57,905 nucleotides of DNA, from positions 1-57,905 of the forward strand of contig CASFTV010000025.1 in NCBI GenBank assembly GCA_949297765.1, written 5' to 3'. Under the pieces are notes generated by a model. That model was not told the origin of the DNA, did not search any database, and saw nothing but the letters and a program-made list of their open reading frames with translations. Of the stretch, positions 52,901-57,905 are shown one piece after another. Numbering within the stretch: the first letter of the stretch is position 1; every line of letters begins with the position of its first letter. Origin of the DNA: an uncultured bacterium (GTDB taxonomy: Bacteria; Verrucomicrobiota; Lentisphaeria; Victivallales; UBA1829). Position numbers and translations under genes: made by a program.

Positions 52901-55263
52901 CCGGGCCGGATTCGCTCTCCGATCAGAAGGACTGCACGGGTCTGGCGGAAAAACTGAAAAAAACGGGAGGACGGATTCTCGTTCTGGATCATCGGAAGAT
53001 TCCGCAGCTTGCGCCGTTCCGGCTGGAGAACGGCAATGAGGAATATTTCTTTTATCCGCTGAAGAACAGCTCCCCGGCGTATTTTCATGGAATGACGGAA
53101 CAAGATCTGCGTTTCTGGCGGACTCCAGACAAAGACCTTCTGGTTTCCCGGAATGCGATTCCGATCCCCACCCGGGGAAATTTCCGGATCGGAGCGCTCG
53201 GCGGAACGGGAACCAAGGGAGGGACAACGCCGCTGCTGGAAGTGCCCTGCGGTCCCGGGTCCGTTGTATTTGCTCAGCTGAATTTTTCCCGCGCACTCGG
53301 AACGGAACCGGCAGCCGAACGTCTGCTTGCGAATCTGCTGCACCGGAAAGAGCGCTTTGTCCCGAGGAGGACGGCGGCACTCGGGAAACAGGATTTTCTC
53401 AATGCGCTGGAAATGCGCACAGGATATTCCGGGCCGAAGATCTCCTCGATTTCTGAACTCAGCGCAGGAACCGGGGTTCTGCTGCTCGACGGGAGGATCC
53501 GTCTCTCTCCGGACGCGGTCCGGAGACTGAAGGAGTGGATTCTTCAGGGCGGGACATGCTGGATCAACGGGGCGGAAGAAGCAACAGCACCGCTGATTTC
53601 AGAGCTTTCCGATATGCCATGTGCGATTCGGGAACATGCGTCGGACCGGGCGCATTTAACGATTCCGGATCCCGTGACAGCCAATCTGAGCAGCGGAGAC
53701 TTCTTCTGGATGCCGCGGCAGCAAGGGACCGATCTTTATCTTCCACCGCCCAGCCAGAAGCCGCTCAAGCCGGCACAGACGCATCCGCTGCACCGGGAAC
53801 TGGTCTGGGAGGGATCGACGGCCCTTCTGACACCGAATGCTCTTGCCCGGATGAAGAAAGGAAAAGGAGAGCTTCTTGTCTCCACTCTGAGACTGAACGA
53901 GAGTCCGCTGCCGGAAGCCAATCTACTCTGGAGCGTGCTTCTGACCAATCTCGGAGTCACCCTCGACTTTGCCGCCGATTCCGGGGAAGACGAAAAGAAT
54001 ATCCGGCTCTGGCAGTATACGCCGATTGATTTGAAAGCGTTCTGCAACCGGGCGCTTCAGGATGATCCGGGCTCTCCGGTCCGCGGCTGGGTTGCGGAAG
54101 GCCCGGCGTTCGACATGGCGGAACTCCCGACCGGCACACAGCGATTCCGGGGAAATCTCTTTTACATCATTCCCCCGTCCGAAAACGGGAAGCGAAGCAT
54201 CATCGCTCTTTCCGGGACAAAGGAGAAAGGCAGACTTCCGGCGGAAATGAAAAATATTCCGGTCAAACGCAAGTTCCGGCGTCTGGTTTTTCTCTATTCT
54301 GCGGCGTATGGAGCACCGGATGTCACATTCCGGATCTGGTATGCGGACCGCAAAACCTGGATTCCCGGAGCCCCGAAACCGTATGAGGAACTCCACCTGC
54401 GGCCGCATGAGGACATTGCGGACTGGTATGACGCCAACCGTTATCTTCAACGGGAAAAAACCATGCCCAAAGCCAAACTGGCATGGACCGGACATACTCC
54501 GCATTCCCGGAAGGCGGGACGGAAAATCGGAATCTTTCTTTACGAATGGGAGAATCCGAATCCGACAAAAGAAATAGATGCCATTGATGTTCTCTCCCCC
54601 GGCATTTCCGGGAAGGGACAATTTTTCCTGCTTGCCGTTTCGGGAGCGAATCCCCTTCCGAAACGCAGCTGGAAAGAGATCGCCTCGGTTGCAAACGGGC
54701 CCTGGAAACTGCATGTGGCGGAAAAAGGCTGCGTCACGCGGATCGTCCGGACCCGGGACAACCGGACTTTGATGAATGCGCCGTTGTGGATCATTCAGGG
54801 AAATATCCGCCATTCCCGCGGAATACAGTTTCTCAATCTCGGCGTGCAGGGAGAGGGCGATCAGCAGATTCATGCGGGCGACAACACCATCTCCATCCGG
54901 GGGGAAATTCCGCAGATACGTTATTCGACCACCATCTCCGCGATTCCGGATGGATTCCGCTTCCATTACAAATTCCGGATTCTGCAGACGATCGACAAAG
55001 CGTTGTCGCCATCTCTGCGGATTCCGATTCAGGCGTTGAACGGGGCAAAGGCCGTTGAATCCCGGGAGTCGAATCCGCTCCGCTGGGAATGGGCGGACGG
55101 ACAATCTGCCGCTCTTTATTTTCCGACATCCTGGAATGTCTCGCCGGCGATGTTCCGGAAGGCGACATTTGTTCCGTTTTACGGGAAAGGCTTTGACGCC
55201 GGACTTGAGATCGAATTTGATCTGGAGATCAAATTTTCCGAATCCCGGACAAAGAATTTATAA
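49918..55263 (+). CDS. Very large secreted GH2-like glycosidase (1781 aa)
   Basis: A 1781-residue protein with a signal peptide (1-19). It starts with beta-rich modules and a GH2-type jelly roll (LWLKRTLSVPAAWKGKKIALYF, LFINGKLVGT), then an immunoglobulin-like domain (VLYELRTELKD, RFGFREFKVAGRHFRLNGKPF). A barrel follows with candidate Glu646 (LLWDIGNENYF, acid/base) and Glu763 (MFFGECMYN, nucleophile). From about residue 850 come further beta domains, a Rossmann-like segment (GELLLAGPDSLSD, GRILVLDH) and a C-terminal sandwich (about 1590-1781). It is about twice the usual GH2 length. AGGAG lies upstream. It closes the operon starting at 47842. Confidence 0.83.
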   Translation: MKKKLFTAVLLSAFCTLFAADLRQFSKPEWQRDVTNRIVRSDGRTMPEVLDRVRRSTEEDAGRLFSASLKLPDDLPATPYGAVLEFDFGTHIKDFKVDGVERRGIWRSGYWDGDEFAFPLGTERGQTVTFRYRALTNLYPNSFGRARIRPATLADAVRLEKIRESIRKLKVRNNTAFPLNAELNVRYTDYFGVLLKQETRSVQLSPFGDQVLSLEEPPRYWRAELTVQDGKRKGLPHLHYPSPSVYNVARPEVMVLRDGWFSAPGAAGKQTVPKPERFEPATVPLRWNSRWKEKSHDLWLKRTLSVPAAWKGKKIALYFPDLRYRADLFINGKLVGTKSIHQTPGKIDLSSRVRPGESAELMLRITDFTALLTEGVPVPPPGKFDVPDRAFLSSVSIARKGMMPSLETAPELLAVPEVRIEHAGIRTFVENGKRLQVLFELENDSGKSGNYTLFSRIYRNGSPVRELPAQKVRFSEGEKKRETALEIPWEDALLWSPDTPVLYELRTELKDPEGKTADLRRDRFGFREFKVAGRHFRLNGKPFQAGGFSGMGVRYILWPFTPRSFPLGRHGLQCEEKTTYGVSEEHRADETGMCLKAENTLHCGFGQARFAYQDPRFWANLKEHMKHLIRAAENHPSILLWDIGNENYFPLPGEAERMGKFIAEIREMDPTRTAHAGGAGVFPKGPAVNVLDIHGFGEPNRRTFFFLHPEQRPASLLRSGIYNYMPKGENPENWQEAFRWDYLLDPLVKSARHIGGRLMFFGECMYNHADSFPGLSGENLFHPLERDNERIHKFDYPQKLDMNRMKTSAVRKYQLRFLRESEAAGFLGHIGRGITSSIAAVAVFPDPSELRFREGSAIRIPFHLYNNTAAEQKISLVLRLKDGEKTVAERKLSQTLPVGRRICETVDFGIPEGRGLDRRLDLFSELETENGAWFSDWNEVVIFAEKKFSVPEGIRLSVYDPSGSVESFLQTRNVKFTRLSTPSAWKGGNGELLLAGPDSLSDQKDCTGLAEKLKKTGGRILVLDHRKIPQLAPFRLENGNEEYFFYPLKNSSPAYFHGMTEQDLRFWRTPDKDLLVSRNAIPIPTRGNFRIGALGGTGTKGGTTPLLEVPCGPGSVVFAQLNFSRALGTEPAAERLLANLLHRKERFVPRRTAALGKQDFLNALEMRTGYSGPKISSISELSAGTGVLLLDGRIRLSPDAVRRLKEWILQGGTCWINGAEEATAPLISELSDMPCAIREHASDRAHLTIPDPVTANLSSGDFFWMPRQQGTDLYLPPPSQKPLKPAQTHPLHRELVWEGSTALLTPNALARMKKGKGELLVSTLRLNESPLPEANLLWSVLLTNLGVTLDFAADSGEDEKNIRLWQYTPIDLKAFCNRALQDDPGSPVRGWVAEGPAFDMAELPTGTQRFRGNLFYIIPPSENGKRSIIALSGTKEKGRLPAEMKNIPVKRKFRRLVFLYSAAYGAPDVTFRIWYADRKTWIPGAPKPYEELHLRPHEDIADWYDANRYLQREKTMPKAKLAWTGHTPHSRKAGRKIGIFLYEWENPNPTKEIDAIDVLSPGISGKGQFFLLAVSGANPLPKRSWKEIASVANGPWKLHVAEKGCVTRIVRTRDNRTLMNAPLWIIQGNIRHSRGIQFLNLGVQGEGDQQIHAGDNTISIRGEIPQIRYSTTISAIPDGFRFHYKFRILQTIDKALSPSLRIPIQALNGAKAVESRESNPLRWEWADGQSAALYFPTSWNVSPAMFRKATFVPFYGKGFDAGLEIEFDLEIKFSESRTKNL

Positions 55264-55497
55264 TTCTTTTTGAAAAGAATCCATCAAGGGTATTTTCTCC
55301 AGGCTCCCGAATTTTCCCGGACGGAAAAGGTCTTGTATTCTTTTCGCCGGAGACCTCTCTCTGCGTTCACCAGAAATCCGGAGCAACTTTTCATTCAAGC
55401 GATCCGCCTCTTCGAGCAGAGATCTCCAGTCAAGGCTTTCAAGTTCTGGAACAAAGAAAAGCAGCTCTCCATTTTTCTCCAGCATGTTTGGGATCAT
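55258..55497 (-). CDS. Short hypothetical frame or gene fragment
   Basis: A 79-residue frame with good protein composition (LDWRSLLEEADRLNEKLLRISG) that ends 6 bases inside the convergent GH2-like gene. The frame stays open upstream without a start that has a ribosome binding site, so it looks like the 3' end of a decayed gene. No family was recognised. Confidence 0.3.
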   Translation of the reverse strand: MIPNMLEKNGELLFFVPELESLDWRSLLEEADRLNEKLLRISGERRERSPAKRIQDLFRPGKFGSLEKIPLMDSFQKEL

Positions 55498-55533
55498 TAT
55501 GGAAAGGAAATATCGTCTGCAGGAAAAGCATAA

Positions 55534-55808
55534 AATTACACTCTGCAGAAAAAAAATATCAATTACGAACTATTTTCTGCTTGAATTTTATCTTTTTATA
55601 ACCTATATTTCCAATAAGATCCATATATTTCAAATCAAAGTTCTTGAACAACAAAAGGAATTGTACTTTATCTAAATTGTTAATATAATAAAAGTTTGAA
55701 GTTTGGGCCTATGACTCATATAAATCAAAGTTTTCTGTTTAAAAATTATAATAAATTATGACAAATATAGAACGAAGGATCCCTTTCATTTCTTCTGCTG
55801 AATTTTCT
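55534..55808. other. AT-rich gene-free spacer
   Basis: Markedly more A and T than the rest of the window. It contains several TATAAT-like sequences but no arrangement that I can support as a promoter. Nothing else is seen. Confidence 0.45.
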
Positions 55809-56210
55809 TCATTTCCGGAGCAGGACTTCTGCACGCGAACATTTTCTCCCGGCAAAGGTTGGCTTAAGTTCATTCGGAATGACGTTTTTTTCCTCATCCC
55901 ATTTCATGATAAGCGAATCGTGAAACATGAACGGAATACATCCGACAAAATTCGGGGACACAATCGGCCGGACAGATATTCTACTTCTGGAACGGGCAGT
56001 CGACGGCTCCAGGGGAAGAAACCTATTGCCCGGCAGAGAGGGCTCAGAAAACAGACCGCCGATTCCTTTGAGTTCGATAAAAAAGAAAGACAGACTCTGT
56101 TTCCCATTCATGGCGGGGAAATGGAACGGAATATCAAATTTGTGTATACCCGGGAGAAGACGACGATATTGGGGCAGTTTCTCAGAAAGGAAAAAAGATT
56201 TCTGACAATT
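55809..56210 (-). pseudogene. Remnant of a minus-strand gene
   Basis: This frame reads SEKLPQYRRLLPGIHKFDIP, then FIELKGIGGLFSEPSLPGNR, MFHDSLIMKWDEEKN and KCSRAEVLLRK to a TGA at 55809. It looks protein-like in composition, but begins right after a TAA (56211-56213) with no start codon suited to the context. It is probably the 3' part of a broken gene. Family unknown. Confidence 0.35.
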
Positions 56211-56295
56211 TTATCATTTCTCCCGGAGAGGAAGTCAAAAAACCGGTTTTCAAAAATTTGAAGAAATAAGATAAGCAGGCAGCGATTCAATTCAG

Positions 56296-57241
56296 ATGCA
56301 GGAAGAAACGATGTATACGGTAAAAAAAATACTTCATCTGGTGCTCACCAGCAGCAATTTCACTTCATTCTGGATGCTGCGGGGAGTGATCCTGCTCGGC
56401 GGAACTTGCGCGCTGACAGGAGGAGTCGTTTTTTACCCTTCCTGGCAGGAAAAATCAGCAGAAGTGGCAAAAGCAGAAGCGGATAAGGGAAAAGAAAAAG
56501 CTGCTGCACAGATCCCAAAGACCTCATCCGGACAGACACTCAGTCCGCTGGGAAAGCAAGCTGTGGAAGAACGGACCAGAACTCTCATCCGTCTGCTGGA
56601 TGCTTTTCCCGATCTGTATCAGGCCCGGCTCCTGAACCTCCATAAAAACGTTCGGAGAAATTCGGGAACCGTCACAGTGGACTCTCTGCTGGAAATCGTA
56701 CCGGACGATTATGCAATATTCCTGGAACGTTTCCGGAAAGAGTTTTCCGGACTGGGATTCTCTTCCAAACCGATCGACGGGGGGGAACTTCACACAGATT
56801 CTTTGCAACGCGTCCGAATCCACTTCTGCGATTTTTTATTCCACCGCGCAGAATCTTCCCTCACAGACCCTCACCCGATATTATGAAAAGAAAACATTGT
56901 TCTGCCGTCTTGATTTTCTGGATAAGAACGGACATATCACGCTTTCCCGAACCGTATCCGCGGGGACCCCGATTCTGTTCAATGGAAAAGCCCTTCGCCT
57001 GAATCCGCCGCAAGGCAATCTGCTGACTCGGACTGTACGCTCAAACTTTCGCCTCCGAGGGGATGCCGCTCAAGCAGAAATTGATCGAGTTCAGCTGACG
57101 TTGATTTATAGAGAATCCGGATCTGAATCGATGAAGGAGAACCGTGAATCGACCCAAACAAATGAAAAAACAGGAAATTTTTATTTTTTTTCAGGGAGAG
57201 ACCTCGTTTCTTTTAGAAAAAAAACACATTCCTCCGTATAA
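56296..57241 (+). pseudogene. Membrane-anchored hypothetical protein, frameshifted at a G7 tract
   Basis: The first frame (ATG at 56296) gives one membrane helix (about residues 26-47), a charged region (KAEADKGKEKAAAQIPK) and DSLLEIVPDDYAIFLERFRKEFSGLGF. At GGGGGGG (56779-56785) the sense moves to another frame, which continues as NFTQILCNASESTSAIFYST and RLDFLDKNGHITLSRTVSAG to 57241. The composition is protein-like on both sides. Removing one G joins them into a single protein of about 314 residues. Family unknown. It precedes a secreted protein gene on the same strand by 33 bases. The tract may be phase-variable or misread. Confidence 0.6.
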
Positions 57242-57274
57242 GGATATAAAGATCCAAACAGGAAAGGAAATGGC

Positions 57275-57905
57275 ATGAAGACAAAAAGTTTTATGATGGT
57301 CGCTTTGTTGGGACTCAGCGTACTGGTCTCTGCAGCAGAAGAAATTGTCCGCGTTCGTGCACAGGGAATTGGACCAACATTTGATGAGGCTGTTCGAGGA
57401 GCCTGCCGCACCGCCGTCGGCCATGTCACGGGAACAATCTGCAAGGAATTTACTCAGATTAAAGAAGATCAGGTCAAACAGACGATTCTGATGCTGAGCA
57501 GTGGATTTGTCACCAGTTATGAAGTGGAAAGTACAAAGAAAATCGACCGGGGAATCGAAGTCATCATCCGGGCAAATGTTCTCCGGGAAAAACTCACCCA
57601 ACGGCTCCTTGCCTTCTCTTCTGGCGAAGCGCCTCTTCTGGCGGGAGAAACGCTGCCTCCACAAATGAGCCCGAGAGAAAAACAGAGACGGGATTTTTCA
57701 AGAATGCTGATTTATCTGCTGGATGATTATGCAAAAATATTTCAGGTGATTCCCGTCAACAAGGTCGTCTCCCAGTATAATGGAAAGCCCTGTGTCTTTG
57801 TCAATTTGCCTCTTCTGCAGTTTGTGAAAAACTCGCCTCAAATGATGATTTTGAGATTGTTGTTCGGTAGATTGAAAATCTTGAGGCGCATATATTCAAG
57901 ATCTC
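57275..57905 (+). CDS. LPP20/FlgT-like secreted protein, cut by window end
   Basis: The frame starts at the ATG at 57275 (AAAGGA 8 bases upstream) and runs off the right edge, so it is partial. A signal peptide occupies residues 1-21. Then comes VRAQGIGPTFDEAVRGACRTAV, the pattern of LPP20 and flagellar assembly FlgT-type N-terminal domains. VEVIIRANVL-like beta strands follow (IDRGIEVIIRANV). Later parts are not recognised. It may work with the membrane-anchored protein just upstream. The start is good; function is unknown. Confidence 0.7.
   Translation, partial: MKTKSFMMVALLGLSVLVSAAEEIVRVRAQGIGPTFDEAVRGACRTAVGHVTGTICKEFTQIKEDQVKQTILMLSSGFVTSYEVESTKKIDRGIEVIIRANVLREKLTQRLLAFSSGEAPLLAGETLPPQMSPREKQRRDFSRMLIYLLDDYAKIFQVIPVNKVVSQYNGKPCVFVNLPLLQFVKNSPQMMILRLLFGRLKILRRIYSRS

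Noticed and set aside
55758-56261. 167-codon plus-strand frame
   Set aside because: No ribosome binding site; the minus-strand reading of the same region is more protein-like.

Overview
The window reads as a piece of a carbohydrate-degrading Lentisphaerota (Victivallales-like) chromosome. This is an inference. It rests on many short pseudopilins carrying the FTLxELL N-terminus and a C-terminal H-X9-DG signature, on dense AraC and GntR/LacI-type regulators, and on cytoplasmic and secreted glycoside hydrolases sitting with FAD oxidoreductases. No tRNA, rRNA, CRISPR array or intact mobile element is visible. Translated frames are GC-rich, so long antisense open frames are common and have been ignored.

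Layout. 1-2355: two small membrane proteins and a broken IS256-type transposase. 2356-8119 (minus): GntR regulator, aldo/keto reductase, pseudopilin and two FAD-type proteins behind a textbook promoter. 8116-13491: a damaged pseudopilin and a GH42-like enzyme diverge from an AraC gene, followed by a GH2 enzyme. 13652-24536 (plus): AraC, pseudopilin, GH78 rhamnosidase, AraC, a pseudopilin with an in-frame stop, a large secreted glycosidase, rhamnose mutarotase and a BNR-4-like propeller protein; this is a rhamnoside locus. 24751-27056: an AraC/FAD-oxidoreductase divergent pair. 27152-32732 (minus): GntR, MFS sugar symporter fused in frame to a pseudopilin, and a heparinase II/III-like lyase. 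33219-34070: an orphan Nmad3-like protein. 34141-39880 (minus): AraC, pseudopilin, large clan GH-A enzyme and a carbohydrate-binding-like protein. 39951-43115: FAD oxidoreductase plus a frameshifted pseudopilin, divergent from an AraC gene. 43699-47694 (minus): regulator and two zinc phospholipase C/S1-nuclease-like proteins. 47842-55263 (plus): GntR/LacI regulator, pseudopilin and a 1781-residue GH2-like enzyme. 55264-57905: gene remnants, a frameshifted membrane protein and the start of an LPP20/FlgT-like secreted protein.

The recurring theme is a cassette of one transcription regulator, one pseudopilin and one or more carbohydrate enzymes or FAD oxidoreductases. It occurs eight times in about 45 kb. 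My inference is that each sugar locus has its own surface pseudopilin, perhaps used for binding or uptake of that locus's glycan, in the way SusD-type proteins serve Bacteroidota loci. The pseudopilins also lack the glycine normally found before the prepilin cleavage site, and several are broken or fused, which suggests fast turnover of this family.
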